DNA from: Bryobacterales bacterium
GTDB taxonomy: Bacteria; Acidobacteriota; Terriglobia; Bryobacterales; Bryobacteraceae
DNA length: 64,000 nucleotides
Assembly (NCBI GenBank): GCA_020847045.1
Contig: JADLCT010000083.1
Location: forward strand, 1-64,000
Direction: 5' to 3'
Under the pieces are notes generated by a model. It made no database searches. It had not been told where the DNA came from and saw only the letters and a list, made by a program, of their open reading frames with translations. This document shows, in pieces, positions 55,333-63,526 of this stretch (within the stretch, counting starts at the first letter, position 1; each line of letters begins with the position of its first letter). The position numbers and the translations under genes were made by a program.

Positions 55333-56472
55333 ATGTTTCCATGCCTGATTCTGGGCTCTTCATACGTCCGGACGGAATACCTGAAAACGGCCGTCATGGA
55401 CTCGGACAAGCTCACGCTGGTGGGCGCCGAAAACGAGATACCCCAAGGTCCTGCGCTGGCCAGACTCCTGCAGGGTCCGCACGCAGACCTCGCGTTCCTG
55501 GACTTCGCCGAGCCGCAGGAAGCGGCGGCCTGCGCGCTGACCATCCAGCACCGGCTGCCGGGCATCGCCTTGATCGCCGTTGGGGCGCCACCGCTGCCAG
55601 AAGGCTACCTCGATGAGGCGGGCATAGCCGCCAGCATCTCCTACCCGGTCACCGCGGAGGAGTTGGAGGCGGCTCTCGAAGCCTCGCTGCGCCTGCTGCG
55701 GCCGGGCATCGAAGAAAAGCTGATCCTCTTCCTGCCGGCCAAGGCGGGCAGCGGCTGTAGCACCGTCCTCCTGCACACGGCGGCGGCGCTCGCCGGGCAG
55801 TTCAAGAAGCGCGTGCTGGTGCTGGAAACCGACCTGCGCTCGGGCGTCCTGTCCGTCATGCTGAATGCCGAGTTTTCACACGGCCTGGCGCAGGTGCTCG
55901 CGCACGTCCAGGACCTCGACATCCTCACGCTGAACCAGGCCATTCACCGCGCCGAGGGTGTCGACTGGCTCTTCGCCACGCCGGAGCGGACCACCGGTCT
56001 CCCCGAATGGTCCGACTACTTTCAATTGATCGAGAAGGTGCGTGCGTATTACGACTACATTCTGGCCGACCTGCCCGAAGTGGTGAATCTGGCGACGCAG
56101 GAACTGACGCGGCGCGCCCGTCTGATCTCCATCGTGACCACACCCGAGGTGCTGCCCATGCGGCTGGCCAAACAGCGGTGCGCCGAGTTGGAGCGCTGGG
56201 GCGCGGGCGCCGAACGGACCACGATTCTGGTGAACCGCTGGCACCAGGCGGACCTTTCGCCGGGCGACCTTGCCGGCCATCTGGCCCGCCCGATCGGCCA
56301 GGTGTTTCCCAACGACTACAAGAGCCTGCGGGCCGCCGTGCTCAACGGCAAACCCGTGCCGCAGGGGACCGAGTTCACCAGGGCGGCCACGGCGCTGGCC
56401 GCACAGCTGTGCGGCGGGAAGGCGCCCGAGGCTCCGCGCGCCGGAGGGCTGCGCGGTCTGCTCAAATTTTAG
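55333..56472 (+). CDS. CpaE/TadZ-like pilus-assembly ATPase
   Basis: A 379-residue protein. Residues 1-120 resemble a degenerate receiver domain (DLAFLDFAEPQEAAACAL, then SYPVTAEELEAALEASLRL). Residues about 130-350 are a MinD/ParA-like ATPase as in CpaE/TadZ, which place Tad (Flp) pili. The P-loop is deviant, KAGSGCST (137-144): the signature Lys is kept but the second Lys is Cys, as expected for CpaE relatives with KGGxGxTT. LVLETDLRSGVLSVML and YDYILADLPEVVN follow. No other tad/cpa genes are present, so it is an orphan. Confidence 0.8.
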   Translation: MFPCLILGSSYVRTEYLKTAVMDSDKLTLVGAENEIPQGPALARLLQGPHADLAFLDFAEPQEAAACALTIQHRLPGIALIAVGAPPLPEGYLDEAGIAASISYPVTAEELEAALEASLRLLRPGIEEKLILFLPAKAGSGCSTVLLHTAAALAGQFKKRVLVLETDLRSGVLSVMLNAEFSHGLAQVLAHVQDLDILTLNQAIHRAEGVDWLFATPERTTGLPEWSDYFQLIEKVRAYYDYILADLPEVVNLATQELTRRARLISIVTTPEVLPMRLAKQRCAELERWGAGAERTTILVNRWHQADLSPGDLAGHLARPIGQVFPNDYKSLRAAVLNGKPVPQGTEFTRAATALAAQLCGGKAPEAPRAGGLRGLLKF

Positions 56473-56473
56473 T

Positions 56474-56869
56474 ATGGCTACCTGTGGCTTGATCGAATAC
56501 GAGTCCGCCTCGCCCGAGGTGCGCGCCGTCTACGATGATATTCGCGCGGCGCGCGGCACGGATTACATCAACAATTTCTGGAAGGCGCTGGCGCATGACC
56601 CGCCCCTGCTGCGGCGCACATGGGAGAGCATAAAAGCCGTCATGACTCCGGGCGCGCTCGATCCGCTGGTGAAGGAGCTTCTGTACGTGGCCGTCAGCGC
56701 CACCAATCAGTGCGGCTACTGCATCGCCTCACACACGGCGTCGGCCCGCAAGGCGGGCATGAGCGATACGATGTTCGCGGAATTGATGGCAGTGGTGGGG
56801 ATGGCCAACGAAACCAACCGTCTGGCCAGCGGATATCAGGTGGAAATCGACGAGCGGTTTCGCGTGTAG
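56474..56869 (+). CDS. AhpD/carboxymuconolactone decarboxylase-like protein
   Basis: A 131-residue helical protein starting 1 base after the CpaE-like stop. The AhpD catalytic motif is intact: Cys80, Cys83 and His87 in NQCGYCIASHTASARKAG, with upstream Lys67-Glu68. Such proteins are peroxide/alkylhydroperoxide reductases or related antioxidant enzymes. A longer frame from 56270 lies inside the previous gene and is rejected. Partner and exact substrate are unknown. Confidence 0.88.
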   Translation: MATCGLIEYESASPEVRAVYDDIRAARGTDYINNFWKALAHDPPLLRRTWESIKAVMTPGALDPLVKELLYVAVSATNQCGYCIASHTASARKAGMSDTMFAELMAVVGMANETNRLASGYQVEIDERFRV

Positions 56870-56882
56870 CCCCTCGGACCGG

Positions 56883-57362
56883 TTATTTCTTGAACAGATT
56901 GTCGAACGCGGCCCGGGCATCGGCGGGCGTGCGCGGCGCCTGCGCCTGGGACGCCTGCGCGGCCGCGGCGCCCGACGAGGTTACCTCGCGCGCCACCGTC
57001 ACGCGCGGACTGAACAGTTCGCACTGGTTACCCGTGTCTTTCGGCGAAATGCGCACCGGCACCGGCTTCAGGCATTGAAAGCGCGTCGAAGGCTCAAAGT
57101 GGGCGCACTGTTTGCAACAGTGCAGATCGGAATTGCACTTCGGGCAGGCGCCCTTGAAGTCGATCCCATACGGCAATGTGGTAGCGCAATTCCAACACCG
57201 GGCGGCGGTAACGGTCTGCACCATGCGGGGCAGGCGCGGCCCCGTGACATCGATCGGGGGCTTGGGTCCCTGCGGCCGAGGCCGGTCGTCCCGGCTCCGG
57301 AAGCCCTGTTCCCGGTCGTTATCCATGTATCCGCGAGACTTGTACTTACGGTCGCTGTCCAT
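56883..57362 (-). CDS. Zinc-ribbon protein, unknown function
   Basis: A 159-residue protein from ATG 57362. The first 45 residues are basic and polar (SRDDRPRPQGPKPPID). The centre has at least four Cys pairs (RCWNCATTLPYGIDFKGACPKCNSDLHCCKQC, FQCLKPVPVRI, GNQCELF), a multi-zinc-ribbon arrangement, and the C-terminus is Ala/Gln-rich. It probably binds nucleic acid or protein and is found in several Acidobacteria as a small hypothetical protein. Convergent with the AhpD-like gene (13-base gap). Confidence 0.75.
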   Translation of the reverse strand: MDSDRKYKSRGYMDNDREQGFRSRDDRPRPQGPKPPIDVTGPRLPRMVQTVTAARCWNCATTLPYGIDFKGACPKCNSDLHCCKQCAHFEPSTRFQCLKPVPVRISPKDTGNQCELFSPRVTVAREVTSSGAAAAQASQAQAPRTPADARAAFDNLFKK

Positions 57363-57673
57363 GGAAGGTGTGGTTCTCCTTCGAGCTAGAAACTGAAAAC
57401 ACGGATTCCAATTGCACAAACTTAGAGGGAAGCGGTGTTCAGTGGGCAGGCTGTGGCGATCCGGAAGATTCCTCCGAACTCCCGGGCTCTCCACTACCTA
57501 ATTACCACGGTCAGTGGTATGAGTCCAGCGAAATATCCGATCCGCCGGCCGGCTTGCGCGGGCGCGCTTTTCACAAAACGCGTTTCCCCGCCGTCCGCTC
57601 ATTCCATCGGCAGTGGCCTGCAACTATTGTAGACGGCGCGTCGAAAAATTTGTTCGCGCCGCCCGGAAATTCT
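57363..57673. other. Intergenic region with operator-like palindrome
   Basis: About 310 bases before the zinc-ribbon gene and after the glycogen phosphorylase gene. It contains TACCAC-GGTCA-GTGGTA at 57503-57519 and a minus-strand TACAAT at about 57625-57630. No Rho-independent terminator or small gene is convincing here. Confidence 0.4.
57503..57519. promoter_or_regulatory. Operator-like palindrome TACCAC-N5-GTGGTA
   Basis: Perfect 6-bp arms around 5 bases, about 140 bases upstream of the zinc-ribbon gene's ATG. Spacing and symmetry suit a dimeric regulator; none is identified. Confidence 0.35.
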
Positions 57674-60220
57674 CTACCCCCACTTCATCAGGGGGTGGGT
57701 GGGACGGGTGAGGGGGTCCTGCGTGTGGTTGGGCATCACCCGCACCGACATCCCCAAACGTCCCGTATAGCCTGGCAAAAACTCCCGCGTAAAGACGGTG
57801 GCCCCGCCGGAGGCGCCGTTGGGCGCCAGGTGCACGACCGTCGTCTCTTCCAGGAAGCCTTCCACGCCGATGCGTCCCACGACGGCCTCCACGCGCACAT
57901 CGCCGGCCGCCAGTCCGCCGAGATCGATCGTCGCGCGCACGGTCAGCGGATGGCCGCTCACCGCCGGGTTATCCAGCCGGGGGCCAACATCGACAATCTT
58001 CACGCCGTCCCACTGCGACTCCACGTTCCGCATCCATTTGCGGTACTCATGCACGGGACGGAACCCGGATTCGCTGGCGCTTTCGAAGCCGTTGTGCGCG
58101 GGATGGTACAGCTCGGAATCATACTCGGCGATCATCCGCTGGCAGTTGAAGCGCGGCGTGATGTTGGCGATGCACTGTTTCACGCGCCGCATCCACTCCT
58201 CGGGCGCGCCGCGGTCGCGGTCCCGGTAGTACATGGGAATGATCTCGTTTTCCAGCATCGAGTAGATGGCGCTGGCGTGAATATCATCCTGGTCCTCGCT
58301 GTAGGGCTCGCGGTCGCCAATCGCCCAGCCGCCGGACACCTCGTAGGCCTCGTCGAACCAGCCGTCGAGCACGCTCAGGTTCAGCACGCCGTTCAGCGCC
58401 GCCTTCATGCCCGATGTGCCGCAGGCCTCCTCGCCGCGCTTGGGATTGTTCAGCCACAGATCCACGCCCTGCACCAGTTCGCGGCCCACCTGAATCGAAT
58501 AGTCCTCGACAAACACCAGCCGCCGCGCAATCTCAGGGTCGCGCGACATCTGCCAAATCTCGCGGATGAAATTCTTGCCCGGCATGTCCTTCGGATGGGC
58601 CTTGCCGGCGAAGATCACCTGTACGGGCATCTCCGGGTTGGTCAGGATGCGTTTCAGGCGCGCCATGTCGCGGAACAGCAGCGTCGCGCGCTTGTAGGTG
58701 GCAAAGCGCCGGGAGAAGCCGATGGTGAATGTATCGGGGTCCAGCACCTCGCCCAGACGCCGGATTTCCGACGCCGAGCCTTTGCGCGCGATGGCCGCCT
58801 GCTGCACGCGGTCCCGCACGTACTGCACCAGCCGCCGTTTCCGGCGGCGCCGGGTCTCCCACAGTTCGGCCTCCGGGATGTCCCACACCAGATCCCACAC
58901 GCGGGCATCCTTATAACGGTCGAGCCAGTCCGGCTGCAGATACTGATCGTAGAGCGCAGCCAGGTCGCCGTTCAGCCATGTGGGCAGGTGGACGCCATTG
59001 GTCACCGAGGTGACCGGCACCTCCCAGGTGGGCAACTGCGGCCACATGTCCTGGAACATCTCCTGCGCCACGTCGCGGTGGAGCTTGCTGACGGCATTGC
59101 GCCAGGCCGAGCAGTTGATGGCGCAAACGGCCATGCTGAACCTCTCGCCCTGGTCGAAGGCGTTGCGCCGGCCGAGCGCCAGAATCTGCCCGAACGGCAG
59201 GTTGTTCTTCTCGCAATACTCGCTGAAGTAGTCGTAGAGCATACCGGGCTCGAAATAGTCGAATCCGGCGGGCACGGCGGTGTGCGTGGTGAAAATGTTG
59301 TTCTGGCGGGAAGCCTCCAGCGCCTCCTCGAAGCTGAGGTTCTGCTCCTGCATCAACACGCGGATCCGCTCGACGGCGAGGAAGGCCGAATGCCCCTCGT
59401 TCATATGGAACACCGTGGGTGAGAGCCCCAGCTCACGCAGCGCGCGCAGACCGCCGATGCCGAGAACAATCTCCTGGCGCATGCGCATGTGAATGTCGCC
59501 GCCATACAACTGGTCGGTGATGTCGCGGTACTCGCTGCCCTCGTTCTCGGCAATATTGGTGTCCAGCAGGTAGAGCGTCACGCGGCCCACGTTCATCTGC
59601 CACACCTTGATGTGGCAGGGCCCGCCGGGCATGTCGAGCCGCAGCACCATGTCGCGCCCGTCCTTGCCTTCCACCGGCAGCACGGGCAGCATGTAAAAAT
59701 CGTTGATCGGGTAGCGTTCCTGCTGCCAGCCGTCGGGATTCAACACCTGCCGCAGGTATCCTTTCTGATACAGCAGGCCCACGCCCACCAGGGGCAGTTC
59801 CATGTCGCTCGCCGCCTTCAGGTGATCCCCGGCCAGCAGTCCCAGGCCGCCCGAATAGGTGGGCATGCAGTCCACCAGGCCGAACTCCATGCAGAAATAG
59901 GCGATCAAACGCTCCTGCGCGGCAGCCGGAGGCCGGTCCATATAAGCGTCAAACCGTTCGCAGGCGCGCCGGAACAGAGCCAAATAGCGCGGATCCGACG
60001 CGGCTTTCTCAATCACCTGCGGCGTCAACTGGCTGAGCATCAGCACCGGATTGTGGCCGCTGGCGCGCCACAGCGGAGGATCGAGCCGGCGGAAGACCGC
60101 CCGGATATTGTGGTCCCAGCTCCAAAGCAGGTTGCAGGCCAGCTCGGCCAGCCGGCTCAGGGCTGGAGGCAGAGACGGACGGACGAGAAACTCCAGTTGA
60201 GGCTTCACTTGAAATCGCAT
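57674..60220 (-). CDS. glgP: Glycogen/alpha-glucan phosphorylase, long form
   Basis: An 848-residue enzyme starting MRFQVKPQLEFLVRPSLPP, typical of the DUF3417-containing alpha-glucan phosphorylase type (TIGR02094) rather than the E. coli form. AYFCMEFGL, TYSGGLGLLAGDHLKAASD and HMNEGHSAFLA are conserved blocks. The PLP-binding region EEACGTSGMKAALNG is intact near residue 605. It releases glucose-1-phosphate from stored glucan. ATG 60220 is used because a longer reading to 60352 overlaps the divergent aminotransferase's upstream region and its composition is poor. Large antisense frames across this gene are artefacts of GC bias. Confidence 0.93.
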   Translation of the reverse strand: MRFQVKPQLEFLVRPSLPPALSRLAELACNLLWSWDHNIRAVFRRLDPPLWRASGHNPVLMLSQLTPQVIEKAASDPRYLALFRRACERFDAYMDRPPAAAQERLIAYFCMEFGLVDCMPTYSGGLGLLAGDHLKAASDMELPLVGVGLLYQKGYLRQVLNPDGWQQERYPINDFYMLPVLPVEGKDGRDMVLRLDMPGGPCHIKVWQMNVGRVTLYLLDTNIAENEGSEYRDITDQLYGGDIHMRMRQEIVLGIGGLRALRELGLSPTVFHMNEGHSAFLAVERIRVLMQEQNLSFEEALEASRQNNIFTTHTAVPAGFDYFEPGMLYDYFSEYCEKNNLPFGQILALGRRNAFDQGERFSMAVCAINCSAWRNAVSKLHRDVAQEMFQDMWPQLPTWEVPVTSVTNGVHLPTWLNGDLAALYDQYLQPDWLDRYKDARVWDLVWDIPEAELWETRRRRKRRLVQYVRDRVQQAAIARKGSASEIRRLGEVLDPDTFTIGFSRRFATYKRATLLFRDMARLKRILTNPEMPVQVIFAGKAHPKDMPGKNFIREIWQMSRDPEIARRLVFVEDYSIQVGRELVQGVDLWLNNPKRGEEACGTSGMKAALNGVLNLSVLDGWFDEAYEVSGGWAIGDREPYSEDQDDIHASAIYSMLENEIIPMYYRDRDRGAPEEWMRRVKQCIANITPRFNCQRMIAEYDSELYHPAHNGFESASESGFRPVHEYRKWMRNVESQWDGVKIVDVGPRLDNPAVSGHPLTVRATIDLGGLAAGDVRVEAVVGRIGVEGFLEETTVVHLAPNGASGGATVFTREFLPGYTGRLGMSVRVMPNHTQDPLTRPTHPLMKWG

Positions 60221-60377
60221 GGAAACGAAATGGACTCCCTTGGCGTGATTCCTACAGGCAGGCGGCGGAGATCGCCGGGACTTTTTCAGCGTAGCAAACT
60301 TGCCGCCTTCTGGCGGAAAAGGCGGCTCACGGCGCCGCCGCCGGCGGTACACTCACAGTGGACACTGGGAGGTTCGC

Positions 60378-61529
60378 ATGAATCAGCAGCCCTTTCCCAC
60401 GGAACTCGCACGGGACCTCGTGCGGCGCGGCTATTCCCGGAGAAGTTTCGGCCGACTGGCTTCCTTTCTGGCGGGGGGAGCGGGGCTTACCTTCTATAAC
60501 GAGCCCGCCTTGGCCCAGTTTTCCGATTTAGGCGCTCTTCCCGAAGGCGCGGTCAGAATCAACGCCAACGAGAACCCCGCTGGCCCGTGCCCGGAAGCGC
60601 TGGCCGCCATAGCCCGCGTGGCCGGAACCGGGGGCCGTTATCAGTTCGAAGAAGCCCCCCGCTTCGCCCGCGCTCTGGCCGATTCGGAAGGCCTGAGGCC
60701 GGACTACGTGCTGCCCTTCCCCGGATCGAGCGACGCGCTGCACCGCGCCATCCTGGCCTTCACATCGCCCAGCCGGAGCCTTGTTCTGGGCGATCCGGGA
60801 TACGAGGCCGGCGAACGCGCCGCAAACTTCATCGGCTCCGCCGTGCACAAGGTTCCGCTCACGACGGACTACGCGCACGATGTGCAGGGCATGGTCAAAG
60901 CGGACCCCAACGCCGGCGTCTTTTATCTCTGCAACCCGAACAACCCCAGCGGCACCGTCACCCCGCGCGCGGCGATCGAATGGCTGCTGGCCAACAAGCC
61001 CGCCGGCTCCATCCTGCTCCTCGACGAAGCCTACATCCATTTCACCGAGGAGCCCTCCGGCGTCAGCCTCGCCGCGAAGGATCAGGATGTCATCGTGCTC
61101 CGGACCTTCTCCAAGCTCTACGGCATGGCTGGTCTCCGCGCGGGCGCGGCCATCGGCCGGCCGGACCTGATTGGAAGGCTGCGCGCGTATGGGGGCGGCA
61201 TCCTGCCCGCCACCGGCATGGCGGCCGCCACGGCCAGCCTTGCCTGCAAGGACCTGGTGAGCAACCGCCGGGCCGGCATGAAGAGACTGCGTGAAGAGCA
61301 GTTCGCCTTTTGCGAGAAGCACAAGATCAAGTACATTCCCAGCGTCTCCAATAAGTGGATGATCGACGCCGGCATCCCCGCCCGCGAACTTACCTGGAAA
61401 CTGGCGGCGGAAAATGTTTATATCGGCCGCAGTTGGCCCGTCTGGCCCACCTACGCCCGCGTCACCATCGGCACGCCCGGCGAGATGGCAAAGTTTCAAC
61501 AGGCGCTGTTGAAGGTGCTCGCCGCCTGA
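60378..61529 (+). CDS. Tat-exported HisC-like PLP aminotransferase
   Basis: A 383-residue protein from ATG 60378 (GGGAGG five bases upstream). The N-terminus has a Tat motif YSRRSFGRLASFLAGGAGL with Arg21-Arg22 and a cleavage-type ALAQ at 44-47. The rest is a class I/II aminotransferase like histidinol-phosphate aminotransferase (INANENPAGPCPEAL, CNPNNPSGTVTP, LLLDEAYIHF), with the PLP lysine at 246 in RTFSKLYGMAGLRAG. Tat export suits a cofactor-loaded folded enzyme and suggests a periplasmic amine reaction rather than histidine synthesis. Exported HisC-like proteins are uncommon. Confidence 0.87.
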   Translation: MNQQPFPTELARDLVRRGYSRRSFGRLASFLAGGAGLTFYNEPALAQFSDLGALPEGAVRINANENPAGPCPEALAAIARVAGTGGRYQFEEAPRFARALADSEGLRPDYVLPFPGSSDALHRAILAFTSPSRSLVLGDPGYEAGERAANFIGSAVHKVPLTTDYAHDVQGMVKADPNAGVFYLCNPNNPSGTVTPRAAIEWLLANKPAGSILLLDEAYIHFTEEPSGVSLAAKDQDVIVLRTFSKLYGMAGLRAGAAIGRPDLIGRLRAYGGGILPATGMAAATASLACKDLVSNRRAGMKRLREEQFAFCEKHKIKYIPSVSNKWMIDAGIPARELTWKLAAENVYIGRSWPVWPTYARVTIGTPGEMAKFQQALLKVLAA

Positions 61530-61570
61530 ATTCTTCCGAAACCGGCTGCCAAACGCCAGCCGCATGGCGC

Positions 61571-61576
61571 TAAGAT
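61571..61576 (+). promoter_or_regulatory. -10 box for leaderless rrf2-family transcript
   Basis: TAAGAT lies 6 bases before ATG 61583 with no Shine-Dalgarno sequence between, so the predicted message starts at the start codon. Confidence 0.4.
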
Positions 61577-61582
61577 AACTAC

Positions 61583-62098
61583 ATGAAGCTGAGCGCCCAG
61601 GAAGAATACGGCCTCCGCTGCCTGCTGCATCTCGCCAAGCGCGGCGAAGGCGCCTCGCTCACCATCCCCGAGATCAGTTCGGCTGAGGGGTTGTCCGTGC
61701 CGAACGTAGCCAAACTTATGCGGCTCATGCGCATGGGGAAGCTCGTCCAGAGCGCTCGCGGCCAGGCAGGCGGCTATTCGCTGGCGCGGCCGGCCTCCGA
61801 GATCCGCATCACCGAGGTGATGGAAGTGCTGGGTGGCCGCTTCTTCGGACCGCAGTTTTGTGGACGGCACACCGGACGGCAGGAGGTGTGCTGCCACTAC
61901 ACCGACTGTTCGCTCCGCGCGCTGTGGAACTCCATCCAGTTCATGCTGCAATCCGTTCTCGGCCGCACTACGCTGGCCGATCTGATGCTGAACGAGGACC
62001 AGGTGGCCGCCATGGTGGCCAACCGCACCAACGCCGTGCTGCCCCTGCTCGACCAGGCGCGGTGCACGGCGCCGGCCGTGGATTCCACGCGCCGGTAA
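61583..62098 (+). CDS. Rrf2-family transcriptional regulator (IscR-like)
   Basis: A 171-residue winged-helix regulator (MKLSAQEEYGLRCLLHLAKRG, LTIPEISSAEGLSVPNVAKLMRLMRMGKLVQSARGQAGGYSLA). Cys93, Cys103, Cys104 and Cys109 form a cluster region (CGRHTGRQEVCCHYTDC) that could hold an iron-sulfur cluster as in IscR, though spacing is not identical. It may report iron-sulfur or redox status. Target genes are not evident; the BON protein gene lies 215 bases downstream. Probably controls its own promoter. Confidence 0.87.
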   Translation: MKLSAQEEYGLRCLLHLAKRGEGASLTIPEISSAEGLSVPNVAKLMRLMRMGKLVQSARGQAGGYSLARPASEIRITEVMEVLGGRFFGPQFCGRHTGRQEVCCHYTDCSLRALWNSIQFMLQSVLGRTTLADLMLNEDQVAAMVANRTNAVLPLLDQARCTAPAVDSTRR

Positions 62099-62129
62099 CC
62101 CGTCAACCGTACACTTCGCGCATCCGCGA

Positions 62130-62161
62130 GAAGTTTCTTCCCGCCCCCGCGAAGAAACTTC
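62130..62161. promoter_or_regulatory. Perfect 11-bp inverted repeat after the rrf2-family gene
   Basis: GAAGTTTCTTC (62130-62140) and GAAGAAACTTC (62151-62161) flank 10 bases of CCGCCCCCGC. It may terminate the regulator message, although there is no T-run, or act as a binding site in the 62099-62313 gap before the BON gene. No gene is seen in that gap. Confidence 0.45.
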
Positions 62162-62313
62162 CCGTTTCAACCTGCGGCGTCACCGCTCAACCCCGCCAAC
62201 CTTCTGAAACTCCGCAGGCGCCGGTTTGGCACACCGCCTGCTCATCCCACAGTATGCCGGCGCCGGAATCGCCGCACACTGATCTCCGTCCGGTCAAAGA
62301 AGGAGAAACATCC

Positions 62314-62874
62314 ATGCGTTCCTCGCGTATCCTTGCCGCTGTGTTCACCGCCAGTATTGCCTTGGCCAGCGTTCCTCTGCTCGGCGCCGCCTCCCACGCG
62401 GCGGATAGGAAGTCCGGTATCGCCCCCGATCGTTTGGCGCGTGAAGTCCGCCACGAACTGGTGATGCTGCCATACTACGGTGTCTTCGACAACCTCGCCT
62501 ATTCGATCAATGGGGCAACGGTGACGCTCACGGGCCAGGTTTCACGCCCCACACTGAAGAGTTCCGCGGAAAACGTGGTGAAGCGGATAGAAGGAGTCGA
62601 GCGCGTCGTCAATCAAATCGAGGTGCTCCCGCTGTCGTCGCATGACGACAACATCCGCATGGCCACCTACCGCGCCATTTACGGCCATACCGCGCTGAAC
62701 CGTTACGCGCTGCGCGCCGTGCCGCCGATTCACATCATCGTGAAGAATGGAAACGTAACGCTGGAAGGCATTGTCGCCAACGAAGCCGATAAGAACATCG
62801 CCGGCATGCAGGCCAACGGCGTCTCTGGCGTGTTTTCGGTGACGAACAACCTCCACGTCGAAAAGGAAAACTAG
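62314..62874 (+). CDS. Exported protein with two BON domains
   Basis: A 186-residue periplasmic protein. AAGGAG lies 8 bases before ATG 62314. The signal peptide (SSRILAAVFTASIALASVPLLGAA) precedes two BON-like units: GVFDNLAYSINGATVTLTGQVSRPTLKSSAENVVKRIEGVERVVNQIEV-type residues in the first and IHIIVKNGNVTLEGIVANEADKN in the second. BON domains bind phospholipid or envelope components (OsmY family). It may be part of an envelope stress response. Convergent with the next gene by a 4-base overlap. Confidence 0.88.
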   Translation: MRSSRILAAVFTASIALASVPLLGAASHAADRKSGIAPDRLAREVRHELVMLPYYGVFDNLAYSINGATVTLTGQVSRPTLKSSAENVVKRIEGVERVVNQIEVLPLSSHDDNIRMATYRAIYGHTALNRYALRAVPPIHIIVKNGNVTLEGIVANEADKNIAGMQANGVSGVFSVTNNLHVEKEN

Positions 62875-63380
62875 GCCTTTCGCCGCCGTGCTCCGCCGAT
62901 GCGCAGCAGACAGGAAGCCATGCTCAAGCCCGCTCCCGCGAACAAAAGAGGGAACGAAGCCTCCTCCGCGTCCTCCGTCCACGGCGTGGCCGGCATCGCG
63001 AACGATGCGCCCAACCGGCCCTCCGCCGTCAGACTCTCCGCCTCCTCGGAGCCCAGCCATCGCCGGAATGACCCGGCGCCTCCAGTTGACTGAGCTCCCA
63101 AGGAAGCGGTCTCGCGCAGCATGGCCACCGGCGCGGCCAACACCTCGCTGTGATAGACAATGTCCGCCGTCTCCTCACCGGCTCCCTCCGGCGCGTCAAC
63201 GGCCTCGATCCCCGTCAGCAGCCCGGCGCACGCCGAAGCCGCACCGGTTGCCGCATCAAGACAGTCCTCCGGCGTCACCGCCCCCTGAAGGCCCGGCGCG
63301 TCTGCCGGAGGCAGGTCTCCCGCGAAGGCAACAACGGGCAGCAGGCACAGGGTGAGCAGCAGGTGGGGAACGTGTGGCAT
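62871..63380 (-). CDS. Exported protein with C-terminal membrane anchor, unknown
   Basis: A protein of about 169 residues from ATG 63380. The signal peptide (MPHVPHLLLTLCLLPVVAFA) is followed by an Ala/Glu-rich segment with three Cys residues (EDCLDAATGAASACAGLL). The C-terminus is a hydrophobic helix (FPLLFAGAGLSMASCLLRI) ending in GARRRKA, a tripartite layout like sorting-signal proteins, but no PEP-CTERM or LPXTG motif is present. It could be anchored in the inner membrane. I recognise no family. Convergent with the BON gene. Confidence 0.55.
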   Translation of the reverse strand: MPHVPHLLLTLCLLPVVAFAGDLPPADAPGLQGAVTPEDCLDAATGAASACAGLLTGIEAVDAPEGAGEETADIVYHSEVLAAPVAMLRETASLGAQSTGGAGSFRRWLGSEEAESLTAEGRLGASFAMPATPWTEDAEEASFPLLFAGAGLSMASCLLRIGGARRRKA

Positions 63381-63513
63381 GTTGTCTCTCTCACTCAACT
63401 ATCGGCCCGCCCCAAAACTACTCGCCCCAAGGTACTGAGGGAAATCCTGCGTACTTGCCATGAGGAACCTACCTTAGACGCGCATCGCCAGCGGCCCTCC
63501 CGCGCCCGGCGAG

Positions 63514-63519
63514 TATAAT
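63514..63519 (+). promoter_or_regulatory. -10 box (TATAAT) before the epimerase gene
   Basis: A perfect TATAAT lies 7 bases before ATG 63527 and overlaps a competing ATG at 63518, so the second ATG is the likely start of a leaderless message. Confidence 0.45.
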
Positions 63520-63526
63520 GGCGCTC

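Noticed and set aside
57368..59422. 684-residue plus-strand reading frame
   Set aside because: It is antisense to glycogen phosphorylase, whose motifs are complete. GC-rich codon bias keeps the opposite strand free of stops; the translation is His/Arg/Pro/Gly-rich with no domain.
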